This document shows, piece after piece, positions 1 through 10,518 of a stretch of 64,000 bases of DNA. Under the pieces are notes generated by a model, which saw only the letters and a list, made by a program, of their open reading frames with translations, was not told the DNA's origin and did not search any database. How positions within the stretch are numbered: position 1 is the first letter of the stretch; each line of letters begins with the position of its first letter. The stretch covers positions 105,636,350 through 105,700,349 of the forward strand of contig CM060979.1 of NCBI GenBank assembly GCA_030765065.1, written 5' to 3'. The position numbers and the translations under genes are program-made. The stretch is from Deroplatys truncata. Taxonomy: Eukaryota; Arthropoda; Insecta; Mantodea; Mantidae.

Positions 1-127
1 TTTACATTGACACATTACATTATGTTACACTCTTTTGTACATATTAATGGTGTGCATATAACTTATTAAATTCATGAAACTGGTGGCATTTCCTACAGCA
101 GTCAGGGACGCCACAATGTTGTTGTTC

Positions 128-658
128 CTAGTGCAATGGATAGTCTGTAATTAAATGTTGAACTGTTAACACAGAAAGACAAGGACTGCATAAAGGCAGG
201 GGATATTGAATTAATAGGCCACTGTAATCATAGCGGTATGTTCTATGCATAGGCGAGTAATTAAAACCTGGCAAGGGGTTTTGTAGGGTAGTTGATGTCG
301 GGAGTGGAAGAGATATCACGTAACTTAATGGTTGATGTTTCACGCCAGTGTTGCCTCCATCGGTGGGTTATTCTTCACTTGAGATGATTAAGCAGGTCTT
401 GATGTGGAGTCTTGAGATCCTATATACTAGGTGGATGTCTTATGGCTTCTTTGACGGATGTATCAGCTAGCTCATTTCCTGGTGTTCCAATGTTGGAAGG
501 GACCCAAGCGAGAATAACTTGAATTTCAGTTATAATCGTATGGCAAAGAATCATAATTTTTTGAACTAACATATTGGCAGATGCCTGTTGTTGAACAGCT
601 ATCAGGACGCTCGTAGAATCAATGGTTATAACTTATAATATATGAATGGTAATCATTA
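128..658 (-). pseudogene. LINE RNase H C-terminal half and tail
   Basis: Minus-strand translation gives the second half of an RNase H domain: an IDSTSVLIAVQQQAS stretch (the conserved 'D-S-x-x-x-L' region), then ILAWVPSNIGTPGNELAD, matching the family's W-x-P-(S/G)-H-x-G-x-x-G-N-E-x-A-D block with the histidine changed to asparagine. About 60 residues downstream comes a C-x-x-C...H segment (CSPCLSVLTVQHL) typical of the cysteine-rich tail of many arthropod LINEs. It continues the domain begun at 2865, with the CTR insertion between. Not functional. Confidence 0.75.
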
Positions 659-662
659 ATAT
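659..662. repeat. Target-site duplication of CTR copy 1, left side
   Basis: ATAT (or AATAT from 658) beside the 3' end of the CTR insertion recurs at 2700-2703 beside its 5' end. Removing 663-2698 plus one copy brings the LINE RNase H halves together. Confidence 0.6.
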
Positions 663-932
663 AAAAAATCTGATGTGTTACACTCACATGACTTTCTCTA
701 CTCTTGTACAAACTATTTTTACAAACGCTTATTCTCCATCTTATTTTGTTAATAGAGATAAACATTTGCAGACTCTATCTTATTGCTAATTTTCTTGTAG
801 ATGTAAGGGAAATATATATTTACAAGGGCAATATAGAAATACAGTAGCCTTTAAGCACATACATATCTCTTAATAGCTGATTACTAGGTGCAGCACCATT
901 CCCTTTGCAACAGATTAATACTCTTTGCATAT

Positions 933-2058
933 TGAAGTGATAAGATCCGCGAGTACAATAATAATCACAGCCAGAATAAAAGCTTAAGACTAATCCGCTA
1001 ATAAAACAGAATAAGGAAGGAAATAAGTATAATAAGGAGATAAAAGAAAATATTAAACATTAAGAAAAGGGGGGGGGGAATAAACATTATTACGGATGAA
1101 ATAAAATAAAGTAGAGACACGTATAAATAAATCAGAATGTGAAAGGAAACGCAGGAAAAGAAAAGACACAAGGAAATCTGCCAAAAAGGCAAAACACTTT
1201 AAGTAATACAGGAAAGGCGGGCAGGAGAAACAGTTAGGTTCTATTGAAATCGACGGAGACTCGCCGGAAAGCGGAACAATGAAACGGATGCGCTAGGTAC
1301 TCATGCGGACAGAAAATCAAATCAGCCGTTAATAATGTGAAACAGAAGAGACGCTCGCAGTGCATAAGGTTGTTGAAATTTAACCAATGGTAGGAAAAGC
1401 GCAAAGTAGCTAAATAGCCAATAAGGAATAATAAAAGTCACGTGAATAGTAACGCAAGGGAACGAAACTAGAAAAGAGGCGTGAAATAGATTTTTGTCTA
1501 GGAGCAGGAGCGAGTTTTCGACACGCGAAACATGGAACACTTTGTGTCGTGAATAGCTGGAGAGAGGATGTAAAAACTTTGTATCGTGTAGAGCAAGGGA
1601 GGGAAGATGAAATATTTCGTGTGGTAAAAGATAGGGAAAACAGGCTACGTGTAACAGTTTATATTATCACAAGAGAAAGAGATATACGATAGGAAATTAT
1701 CGTAGTAGAACAGTGAGAGATAGGGTAGCTAAGAATGACAAAAGTTATATTGTGTATAACTTAGAAAGAGAATAAAATCCAGGGAGAAGCACGGAAACTG
1801 TAACGGGGAAAAACAGATAGGAACGCGTCTTGTTTAAAGGGTCTTCAGTACGACAAGAAGTGTGGATCTTCAGAATAAATGGGCCACTGAGAGGAGCTGT
1901 GAGTATAATTCATCTCCCATCCACACAATCCCTGAGATAAGAATCCCACAATCACTTATCCTCTACCTGAGTAGCCGGCAATAATCTTTCCGTACCCGAA
2001 ACCCTAAGCCAAGTTCCTACACACCAGAAAACGTCATATTTACCAAAACCCCGCCACA
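933..2058. mobile_element. Probable solo LTR (fossil LTR element) inside CTR copy 1
   Basis: The block starts TG, ends CA, and is bounded by ATAT at 929-932 and 2059-2062. The related CTR copy at 59546-60495 lacks it and shows the uninterrupted sequence around 59858-59861, so the insertion is clean and 1126 bp long. TG...CA ends with a 4-bp target repeat are what a recombined LTR of a Gypsy-like element would leave. No gag-pol region is present, and orientation and exact family are unknown. It is younger than the CTR copy it sits in. An unrelated TG...CA insertion is the main alternative. Confidence 0.55.
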
Positions 2059-2535
2059 ATATCCAAGACAAAAAATGAATAACGAATTCCCATTTGAGAA
2101 AATAAGTATTGAACAATTTAAGGGAATAACAACCAATATCTCGAAAATGGTTCACTCAACAAAACAAATGTATATGACATGAATTGTGTATTTTAACGCG
2201 ATCTACATTTTTTGTGTAGTAAAATTTTGTCTATCTCTTATGGTTTATCAGTTATGCAAAAGTCGTTCACAATGAAGAATACTTTTGGAGACATTCCCAG
2301 AAAATTCAAGATATCCATTTTGTTTGTCATGAGAATATCTTAAATATATATTTTAATCAAAATCGTTAGAGCCATTTTTGAGAAAATTAAAATGTTCGAA
2401 AAATGTTCCATGTAAAGGATAATCTGGGGTGGGGGGATTTTCTTAAAAACCTTTGTGTCGCATCTCTGGAAGATACTGAACCTAAATACCAAGTTTGGTG
2501 TTTATCCGACTGTTCGTTTCTGAGTTATGCTGTTC

Positions 2536-2570
2536 ACAGACAGACACACACACAGACACACACACGGACA
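2536..2570. repeat. (CA)n tract inside CTR copy 1
   Basis: Interrupted CACA/CAGA tract between the 'gctgttcacag' block and the 'tttccaaaaatgc' block. It lies at the same place as the (CA)n tracts of the other CTR copies. Confidence 0.85.
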
Positions 2571-2703
2571 TGTTTCCAAAAATGCTTTTTTTGGATTCAG
2601 GGGGTTTCAAAACATATATTTCCGGTGAAATCACGGTATCGAATTTTTGGGTGGACTACAATACTTCCCCTACTTACTATACGTAGTAGAGAAAGTAAAA
2701 TAT

Positions 2704-2865
2704 GCTCTAAGGCAAACTTAATGGCGAAGAGTTCACAGGAGAAGATGATAAGATGCTTTGGAGAATAGATCATAGTACAGGCAGGAAATATTACTGCACA
2801 ACCACAGTCGATATCCGTTTTGGAGCCATCCGTACAAATAGTTTCGAAGCTCTTGTGCATTCTAC
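2704..2865 (-). pseudogene. LINE RNase H N-terminal half
   Basis: Minus-strand translation ICTDGSKTDIDCGCAVIFP carries the first conserved RNase H block (T-D-G-S-K), and CELFAIKFALEHI carries the second catalytic acid region (the glutamate of 'E-x-x-A-I/L'). The domain stops abruptly at the CTR start near 2698 and resumes at 658. Part of the 1-5790 LINE. Confidence 0.8.
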
Positions 2866-3479
2866 GGAAATTTGCGAATATGCTGCGATAGAGGGAGCTA
2901 TCCGGAAGGTTTGTAATATTTAGTGATAGAGGTGTCGATATTGCGAACTTGTAACCTTCAGAGGGAAGTAATAACGTTGAAGGAACGTATAATCAGAGTA
3001 GGGAGAGTCAAATTGAACTCTTCAAGGTAATCCAAGATCCTGTGAGATAAAGTAAGTAAACGGCTTCTTGATATCGGAAGATTAATTTGCGTTTTATGAA
3101 ATACGATGGGATAGATTACAGATTCGGTTCTAGTGGCGATTTTTGTACCATATGCAAGACTCGGAGCTTCTCTCCTAATTGCGAGAGGTGAGTCATTAGC
3201 TTCGATTTGCAGACTCTCTATTGGGCAAGTAGGAGAAGCACCTAGAACGATCCTTAGTGCTGTGGATTGAATATTATCCAGCTTTTTAAGTACTATGGAG
3301 CTTGGTGATTTGTATGTTATACATACTTAGTCCAGTTTAGGACGGATGATTGCCTTATAGGTGTGCAGCAAAACGTTGGAATCAACTCCCTAGGATTTTG
3401 TGGATAACGTTTTTAGAATATTAAGACGGCATATACAGATAGCTGGAAGAACTCTGAGGTGGTGGATCTAAGTTAAGCT

Positions 3480-4600
3480 GTTGTCGAATTTGTTTTAGTA
3501 ACAATTGGAATTCGCAGTTTGTTCATTGTGAGTTCGGGAACTGGAAACGTTTTTTGCACCTCGAGAATACGATATTTTGACTCTTAAGCGGTGAGAATTT
3601 AAAGCCTTATCTGCAACTCCATTAGCAAAGATGGTCGAGTTCCTTTGTAGTAGTTTTTGAGCATTGACTGCGTTCTTTTCCTGACAAAAAGGCGCTAAGT
3701 CATATCCCAAACCGGCATGCTTTGACGGGAGATTTCAGCATGACATTATACTATTAATGGCCACCAGAACGAAGTCAGAGGGCTGGTCCCTGTGGAATAT
3801 CATTTTCTATAAAGTGTGATAAAAACCCATTTGTCTTGACGCATATTCGGCGGTCCTGGAGAAAATTGTGACTAAACCCTAACATGTCGTATTTAACTCT
3901 ACATTCTAGGAGTATGCGGATGATGTGATCATGCTGAACAGTTTCATAAGCTTAGTCAATGTCGATACTAATGGCATTGAGGTGTTAGTAATTGGAGAAG
4001 GCATCTAGTATTTCTGTCTCAAGTATGGTCAGAACATCAATAGTAGGATAGTATTGGTGGAAACCGCATTGTACATTAGAAAAAAGGTTTCTGTTCTCCA
4101 AGAACCATCGTAATTGTATATTGATTATCTTCTCTAATATCTTACTCATTGTGCTGATGAAAAAATAGGGCGGTAGTTTTCCAGAAGGGTGCGGTTTGAA
4201 ATTGGTACAAGTATTGAAGTGCGCCGTTGGTTAGGGAAGTATTTATCTATCCACATATGATTGGACACCTTTAGAAGATATGAAAAGCTTCTACGTGGCA
4301 TCTTCTTGAAACATTCGTAAGGAATATTGTCGATTCCTGGCCTCTTATTATTGCAAGTGCGAATTACTGCCTGAATTCTTCTAGGTTGTATAATCATTGA
4401 AGTCCTGGTTAGAGGTAGGTCAGTTACAGGAGAGGCTTTCTTGTTAGGAGTGAATTCTTGGTCATATTTTAGGTTACTAGAGGTTTCAGTTAATGTGGTA
4501 GTAAGTATATCAGCAATCATTTCTATCACAGAAAATCTGCGATAGAAATACAGGAACTTCCGGATCTACGAGTAAGAAGGGAAATTTCATTTTTCCAATC
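3480..4600 (-). pseudogene. LINE reverse transcriptase domain, frameshifted
   Basis: On the minus strand, 4529-4146 encodes the opening RT motifs: NNKRPGIDNIPYECFKK (the 'K-x-P-G-x-D' finger motif) and a downstream LENYRPI block. Near 3960 a palm motif reads AISIDID.AYETVQHD ('D-I-x-K-A-Y-D-x-V'), near 3790 ENDIPQGPAL ('G-x-P-Q-G-S-x-L-S'), and near 3710 GYDLAPFCQ, a worn form of Y-A-D-D-L-A-x-F. Further down an Q-I-E-A-N-D-S-P-L stretch belongs to the thumb/connection region. Several stops and frame changes separate these pieces. The plus-strand reading of the same bases is a shadow. Confidence 0.75.
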
Positions 4601-4894
4601 AGTGCTACAGACTCACTGAATTTTGTACCATATATCTGACTGATGTATTTGGTTGTTTAGTTCCAACCGAGATTCTCTCTTGCTGTGTCTAATTTCCTTA
4701 CGGGCAACAGCTGGCAAACGATTACTTATATTCCTGCTTGTTAGCGATATTTGGATATCAGTTGTGTTTATACTAAATGGTTTATTCTTAAGTTTGATGT
4801 CTATGCTACATCTCTCATGTCACCATGGAACAGTTCGCTGGTTGGAGCCTCGTGAGCTAGGGGGATGCTTAGTTCGACACATTCGACGGTTTCT

Positions 4895-4925
<31 letters not shown>

Positions 4926-4926
4926 A
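4895..4926. repeat. (GAAA)n microsatellite
   Basis: About seven GAAA units, lying in the linker between the LINE's endonuclease and RT regions. It probably expanded after the LINE died. Confidence 0.9.
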
Positions 4927-4994
4927 GGAATAAAAAGCTACGACATTGCTTATATCTGAGTGTGTAAAATTGTCAGGCTTAGGTAATTTCTCAA

Positions 4995-5775
4995 GCAACG
5001 CGTCGAGAAGTGCTCTAAACTGAGGCCAATTACTCTGGGTACATTTTAAATGGAGTGTCTTCCGAACTGTCTGTGTGAAACATATTTAAGAAGATGGGAA
5101 GATGATCGCTCCCCATAATTGTAGAGGAAATCGTCCAGCGGAATTTAGAGGCAATATTAGAGGAGCATAACGTGAGGTCGACGCTACTGACGATGGACGT
5201 CATAGCGGGTTGGATATGGAGAATTAAGGAGGACCAAATCAAACTATTGAATTATGGATTCAATAACTTTTTCTTATTATCCCGTATACGATTACGACAT
5301 TAAAATCGCCAAGCATTAGAAATGCTTGGGGTAATTGATTAAGTAATTCGGTTAAAGATGTGATATGAATTTATAATTATCTCTTCTGCATTTATTGAAG
5401 CTATTGAATGAATTATATCTTTTGATGTAATTAAAATTCGTGTTAATGTATTTATTATGTTAGTACTGTTTGGGAAATAGACGCTGCAGATACAAATATT
5501 TGTCTGCAAAAATACAGAGACCGCCACAGCTTCAAGTTGTGTATGCAGAGGAACTTCTCTCTGAAGCACAGTCATTTTTAACATAAGTACTGATGCCACC
5601 TTTAGGATGGAGGCATTCTCTTCTATTGCGGTTTAAACTGTGTAGTTTCGCAAAGGAGTGATATAGGAATTGCTAAAATTAATTCCTTGTAAATGCATTA
5701 TCCAATTATTCCTTTCAGATTTAAGAACTTGGAAGTATTCAAACCGATATCTAAACTCACTTAAATTCCACTGGA
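4995..5775 (-). pseudogene. LINE apurinic-type endonuclease domain
   Basis: The minus-strand reading starts near 5775 with an I/L-Q-W-N-L-S-G-type opening (the usual 'L-Q-W-N-x-x-G-x' start). It continues to a NRRECLHPKGGISTYV stretch, then REVPLHTQLEAVAVSVFL with ICICSVYFPN (the 'I-x-x-x-Y-x-P' strand). It ends with SSVDLTLCSSNIAS and TIMGSDHLPI, where S-D-H is the conserved catalytic/structural triad end of the EEP fold. Frame changes occur at several points. It nicks target DNA in live relatives; here it is dead. Confidence 0.8.
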
Positions 5776-5944
5776 GTGTCTATCAGAAGATGTATAATGA
5801 TTAAAATGCTATTTCAATTCAGGTTTAACATTTTGTTTTCTGTTCGGCTATAGAAGCTAACAACTTTTTCTCAAGACGATTTTCTCTATTTGTTATATTG
5901 TTTCCATTCTGGAGCGGGTGCACTTTCCGTAGAGTATTGGATAT

Positions 5945-6375
5945 AGACTAGGTCTACTTTAGTGATATCAAACACGCCCGCCGATTAGGTACTTCTACGT
6001 GCGGTGTGTTTCAGGGAGAAAATACTTAAGGGTGAGATAAGTGTCGTTTCTAACGCCCCCCATATGGCCTATGACCTTCGGGATACCTCATTTCACCAAG
6101 CGATGAATGGACCCATTTCTGCTGGTGGGGGCATCCAAAGGGTGGAATCCGTTGCCTCCGATGGCTGAATGATGATGATGTTAGTGAAATGAGAGGACTT
6201 ACAGATGTTACTGCCCACGTTGGGCCTTGGGGATACTTCACATGAGCAAGTTAGAGGTGAAGGTATGGATAGGGCCGAATTAAAATCCTAGAGCCGGAAA
6301 TCGAATCCCAGACCCTCAGTACGAGAGCCGGAAACAAAATCGTTGCGCTACTCCGGCGCCCTGATGAGATAAGTG
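5945..6375 (-). repeat. tRNA-derived SINE, family 3
   Basis: On the minus strand a tRNA-like head lies at the right end: an A-box-like TAGCGCAACGA at about 6346-6356 and a B-box-like GGGATTCGATTTC at about 6305-6318. The body runs leftward through a GC-rich stretch with 'gatgatgatg' and an A+T border near 5950. Only one copy is present here, so the family limits are approximate. Pol III transcribes such elements in live form. Confidence 0.55.
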
Positions 6376-6429
6376 TTAGGCAACGAAATTGGGAATGGGA
6401 TTAGAAGAAATATGAATGGGGGTACATTT

Positions 6430-6850
6430 GGCTACGTGAGAGGGTCACGGTACGTAACGAATGGAAGATAATTCAAAGACGACTGTGAAATTTGGAGTCA
6501 CAATGTGCGGTTAAAATTTCACTCAACTTATACTGTCAAATAGCGCGAGGTTGGCGGAGGGATGTCTATTTGGATGGTTGTACGCAAGAACAAAGAAGCG
6601 GTTTAGCGTGGCTAAGATTGGGCGTCTGGAAGGGCAACAAGTTATTTGATGACACCGGAGTGAGAGTTCGTCCACTCTGTTGGAAAGGGAAAATATGGAG
6701 TTATATTTTGACTGAGTGCCGAGAAACAGAATTATTAAGAAATAAATATTTACCACCACGGTTTCTAGAGTCCAATAGGGGAATGAAGGCTTGCTTGGAT
6801 GTAATGTTGTACGCTGAGTGTCACAAAATGGGTTTTTTTTTCTAAGATCT
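6430..6850 (+). pseudogene. LINE 3'-end fragment with cysteine-rich tail
   Basis: Reading 6492-6845 gives QEQRSGLAWLRLGVWKGN, then VRPLCWKGKIWSYILTECRETE and a KYLPPRFLE stretch. This matches the C-terminal region found after the RT in many insect LINEs, where a C-P-L-C...H-x-L-x-E-C finger is followed by a charged helix. The first cysteine pair is partly lost (R-P-L-C). It ends near a T-run at 6833-6841. The RT part is absent, as expected for a 5'-truncated copy. Confidence 0.55.
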
Positions 6851-7079
6851 ATATTTTAAATTTTTTCCGTTATGTTAATATATATATATATAGTACTGTA
6901 CCCTTATTGTAAGATACAAGGGTCAGGAAAAGCATGTACGGCCACGAGGCACATACGAATGTTGTATTTTCCAAGGGTAGACTAAAACTGTTCTATAATA
7001 AACGCCTTCCAATTATTTAAATGTACAACTGTGAAAAATTATTGTAGAACAGAAATTTTGTGAAACATTTTTCAGATTC
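6851..7079. other. AT-rich spacer with a short (TA)n
   Basis: A TATATATATATA run at about 6881-6892. Nothing else recognised. Confidence 0.6.
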
Positions 7080-7532
7080 TTGACTTTAAATAAAAAAACT
7101 CCGTCGGTCTTTATTTATAAAACTTTTTTCTACACAGAAAAACTCACTTCCGTCTTAGTAGTATTGTCATCTAAACTGCCAGGAATGCTATCTAGTAATG
7201 TTATAATTATATCAACTAATCTGACACAAATCACAGGACCCACTAAGTATGAAGAAGACTTTATGAACATTTTAAATAATGCACAAAATATTGTAACAAA
7301 TAACGACTCCAATAGCTACGAAACAACTTTATTCGTCAGCTCAGCTGTATTCAACTTTTTAGATGCACTCAGTTGTCGACTGCACTCGGCTGTCTCTCTG
7401 ACCGAACTGAACACCACTTCAAGGTCCAAAGTTATTTTATTGAGTATTATGGCCTGGTGCCGGTACACCAATTTCAGGTTGCAATTCTCATTGTTACATA
7501 TTTTTCTGTTTTTAGGTTTTATAGTCTTTTAG
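7080..7532 (+). CDS. Unassigned ORF, 150 codons
   Basis: An open frame, with part of the same stretch open in a second frame (7373-7582). The middle is serine/threonine/asparagine-rich (about residues 45-85), with a few NxS/T sequons and no clear signal peptide. The end is hydrophobic (last 15 residues). I do not recognise the protein. The base composition is less AT-rich than the neighbours. It may be a piece of an unrecognised element, a host exon, or chance. A T-rich tract ending 'tttcag' lies just upstream (7069-7076) and could be a splice acceptor, but no partner exon was found. Confidence 0.15.
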   Translation: MTLNKKTPSVFIYKTFFYTEKLTSVLVVLSSKLPGMLSSNVIIISTNLTQITGPTKYEEDFMNILNNAQNIVTNNDSNSYETTLFVSSAVFNFLDALSCRLHSAVSLTELNTTSRSKVILLSIMAWCRYTNFRLQFSLLHIFLFLGFIVF

Positions 7533-8599
7533 GACTGTCCCGCCAAGGGTGTCCGGGTACAGTCCAGTGCGATGCAGTCTGACACATTGCTGTTTGGTCT
7601 GTTTACGGTATACACATATTCACAATTTTTTTTGCATATTTACACACATACACACAGTCACTCATAATCATCCATCCTCATTCACACACCACACACAGCT
7701 ACATTCTCCCGCACTATTTACTTTACAGTTTCCGCAGTTTGGTTGGGCGGATAACGTGGGCTTGTTACAAGATGACGAAGTTGGGCGGCTCCTGAAGTAG
7801 AGAGTGCGTGGTCGTGGGCCGGTGTTAGTGGGCGTGCGGGGTGGCGAGCGGGCTTGATTTAAAATATTTTTATTCATCGATGTTTTCTGTGTTTGGGTTT
7901 GCCACTACTGAAGTTGGAGATTAGGTTGTTGGGTCTTCGGATTGTGCCTCAATAATAATTAATAACAATTAAATTAATTGAAATTGAAATAAATTTTATA
8001 TATTTTATAATATTGATAATGTTGAAACACAGTAATTTTAATTGGTAAAATAATAATATTGTAATAGCAAATGGATAATTATGTATAACATTTGAGATTT
8101 TAGGTATAAGATAAGTTCTAAAGGTTTATATATACCCTTTTTCTTCATTTTTGGTGAAATTGTTGTATGAATATTTAGATAATTCATTTATTTATTTTAT
8201 ATTTTATTTTGCTTTATTTTTATTTGTAAACTTTTTGTGTTGTATTGTACAGAAGTGTGATATATGTATAAATACCTGGAATATAAACCCTGGTTTTAGA
8301 AATTAGGCACCAGATGAAGTATTACAGATTTTTATTTATTTACTTATTGTCTCCTGATTGCGCCCACGTCGTGGTGGCACAGTTTTGGATGACTGACAAA
8401 GCATGGCGTGGAGGTTTCCTTATGTAATACGTAAAATCCCTCCAACTAATCTAATAGATAATTAAAGTATATTAATTAATATTTCAATTCCTATTAAATA
8501 TTCAAAAACCCGTAACAAATCAAAACTGTATAAGCAGTTATACTCGTACTTATCAAGAAAAAAATCTAAAAAATCTAAAATATTATTGATATTAAACGT
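7533..8599. other. No gene seen; GC-rich strip then AT-rich sequence
   Basis: 7740-7860 is unusually GC-rich with several GGGCGG/GTGGGC motifs. 7880-8330 is strongly AT-rich. No TIRs, tRNA-like boxes or long ORF were recognised. Confidence 0.5.
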
Positions 8600-9000
8600 T
8601 TTAATAGCTTAAAATAATAGGATGGAAGCGCGGATTATTTTTCGTAGATGGGTTTTGTTATGAATTGTTTTTAGGGCTATTTTTGAGACATTTGCCCAGA
8701 TCACGCACGCGCACAGATGAATGAAAGATTTGTAAAGAATGAGTTGGACGGATCTGTGGTTCCTTCTGAAGATGTGGCGCATATCTTTAGGCGTTGCCGT
8801 CCTTTGTTGGCGGTATTTGAAGGAGAGATGGCGATCCAGTGTGACTCCGAAGTACTTCACTTACTGACGACAGTGCAATCTCGACCAACGACCGTTAGGA
8901 CCATTACCGGAGGGCGCAGCTTCTTAGAAAACTAAATGATCTGCATTTGTTGCATTCATTTCAATTTTCCAGTCATGAAGCCATGAAAAGACCCCTGTGC
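8600..9000 (-). pseudogene. LINE fragment: RT thumb region
   Basis: The minus strand reads FSWLHDWKIEMNATN near 8970 (the 'W-x-I-K-x-N-x-x-K' motif just after the palm). Then come PSGNGPNGR and VKYFGVTLDRHLSFK at about 8860-8815, the classic 'V-K-Y-L-G-V-x-L-D-x-x-L-x-W/F' motif of Jockey/I-type LINEs. ILYKSFIHLCACVIWANVSK matches the 'Y-x-x-x-I-x-P-x-x-x-Y-A-x-x-x-W' helix. At least two stops. It is not contiguous with the LINE at 1-5790. Confidence 0.7.
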
Positions 9001-9009
9001 CCGTGCGGA

Positions 9010-9930
9010 CAGTCCCTGATGTGTTTATGGAAGTTTAGACTTTAGCTTCACTACCAGCTAGGTGATCGAATTGCTTCATTCAATCCTTCGACCTCTGTAC
9101 CTAAAGGTGGGACAGTCTGTGGGATATGGAGCTTGGTAAAATGGCGTGGCTCTTGCCCGAGTTAACGGATGTTGATACATCAACACCGGCATCACTCTTG
9201 GATGAGGCGGAGGTGTCCCTGTATGGAGTTGAAGGCTCTCAGTATGCGTTTATCAGGAATCCAGGAATCGAGAGTAGGTCGCCCAGGTTTACCTGGGTGG
9301 AAATGTAAATCGCCACAGTACCTACCGCTGACACCGCTCTACCTGTGCGTTATAAAAGGTTTGGAAATTTTCGCAAGCTGTTATGTCCTTGGTCAATGGC
9401 AGGAGTTTTAGCTTCCTGTACTGCCATTGGCTGGGTTTCAGCGTTCTTGCGTCCAAGTGGCGATCAAGGTTAATGCTACTTAACCTGTTCAGACGTTTGC
9501 GTGGCTGTCATGTTAGGCAGGTCGGCTGGCAACAAAGCGGACTGGATTTGGGCATGGATGTGGCAATATTCAAGTTAGAAATGGGCGGGGCACCATTGAA
9601 TGATCACTCATCCAGCTGGAGACCGAGCCCAATACTGCTTAACTTGGGGATGTGTTAATGATGGAGTAGTAGTCCTTAAGTCAGAGGTCCTAAGGCATCC
9701 TTTGGTAGACGGTAGCTCTTCCTTCTTCTGAGTGCCCTGTGGTCGTAGTGCTCCAGGGTATTCACAGCTAATTGGGATGGGTGGCAAATTTCGCGTGCAT
9801 GGTACGGGAACTCTTACGGACCATGTCCACGATATATTGGAGTCCATGGGTATGTAGGATGTGAGACGGGAATCTACGCTCGGTATCATAGATCATCCTT
9901 AGTGCCGGATGTCCGTGTTCTGCAAGGTCT
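9010..9930. other. No gene seen
   Basis: Moderately GC-rich, with short open frames on both strands (for example minus 9889-9608) that carry no motif I recognise. Possibly the body of another degraded repeat. Confidence 0.5.
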
Positions 9931-9934
9931 ACAG

Positions 9935-10518
9935 GGATGTCTCAGGTGGATGCGTCAGTGGGCCGCATTCAGGAGGTCGTGGCTTAATTCCCATGGCCGA
10001 CTTTCCTAACCGATGGGATTTTTCGGGGGTTTCCCCGGGTGGCCAGGCGAATGCTGGGAAGGATAATTTCATCTCTGAATTTTCTGTCCTTCATTTCATT
10101 CTATTAATCATTTCATTCATCCTTCACCCCATTTGGCCTATTTTAGGGTTGGAAGTGTCGGCGATGGAGTTTCGGTGAAGCATGTCAGGGAAAGAGGATG
10201 CTCTCTGTGAACCATCTCCGTCCTCCGTCTTTGGCTGGTTGCCGGGGTATAAGGACCGCATCCGGCGGAGACGTTGGAACCCATGTGCGGCGGGTTTCCC
10301 GGTCTGCCTGCCCGTCTGCTGGAGCGTTTACATTTGGAAACTTTAGGGACCCTGTCATTGCTGTGCCATCGCTCCTGGTTCTGGCCGCCGGTGTCTCCTT
10401 CACTTCATCCCTTACTCACGGTGGCACCCCCTTAAGGGGGGCGTACGGTACAATGTCCCGACACCCTGCATCAGTGCCGCATCCCCTTCGCTTCTCATTC
10501 CATAGGTTTATTTTGTTT
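9935..10518 (+). repeat. tRNA-derived SINE, family 1a
   Basis: The head has an A-box-like 'tgcgtcagtggg' near 9950 and a worn B box near 9983. It is followed by the family's core 'ccatgggatttttcggg' / 'ggcgaatgctggg', a pyrimidine-rich stretch at 10080-10135, and a GC-rich 3' body. Copies of the same head and core occur at 26430, 29085, 32485, 36828 and 61612. Confidence 0.65.

Larger units (their letters stand above)
663..2698 (-). repeat. CTR copy 1 (B-type) inserted in the LINE; holds a solo-LTR candidate
   Basis: CTR is an unclassified non-coding repeat, described in its own 5'-3' sense. It starts TTACTTTCTCTAC, whose tip folds on a nearby GTAGAGAAGG-like stretch. It then has a 'gtattgcattccaccc' block, a (GT)n/GTCTGTG tract, 'gaacagcataactc', 'taccaaacttggtattt', 'atggctctaacgattttg', 'acacaatttatttcaaat', and a 3' half of one of two types (A 'gcgattgcatgg', B 'gtggtaatgcaaagag'). 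It ends GTAGAGAAAGT, then about 25 bases closing in 'aacacatcagatttt'. This copy runs 5'-3' from 2698 to 663, is B-type, measures about 0.9 kb without the 933-2058 insertion, and is flanked by ATAT. No protein can be supported. Confidence 0.8.
1..5790 (-). mobile_element. Decayed LINE (EN-RT-RNase H), I-clade-like, split by a CTR insertion
   Basis: Pieces of one non-LTR retrotransposon follow each other in the right order on the minus strand: AP-type endonuclease (about 5775-4995), reverse transcriptase (about 4600-3480), RNase H (2865-2704, resuming at 658), and a C-terminal tail reaching about 128. The reading frame is broken by many stops and frame changes, so this is an old copy. The 663-2698 block is a foreign insertion in the RNase H region. 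An EN-RT-RNase H order points to the I or R1/LOA side of the LINE tree; the exact clade is uncertain. The 3' end may lie outside the window, since no poly(A) or tail repeat is visible before base 1. No ORF1 could be recognised upstream of 5775. Confidence 0.8.

Noticed and set aside
2403-2768. 121-codon ORF with a recurring ASLEDTEPKYQVW-type stretch, also at 60203, 50118 and 30879
   Set aside because: The same peptide recurs because all lie in CTR copies. It always runs through the (CA)n tract, length and frame vary by copy, and no domain is seen. Treated as repeat, not gene.
3910-3936. Plus-strand EYADDVIML resembling an RT active site
   Set aside because: It is antisense to the true LINE palm region (minus strand). 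No other RT motif lies on the plus strand nearby.
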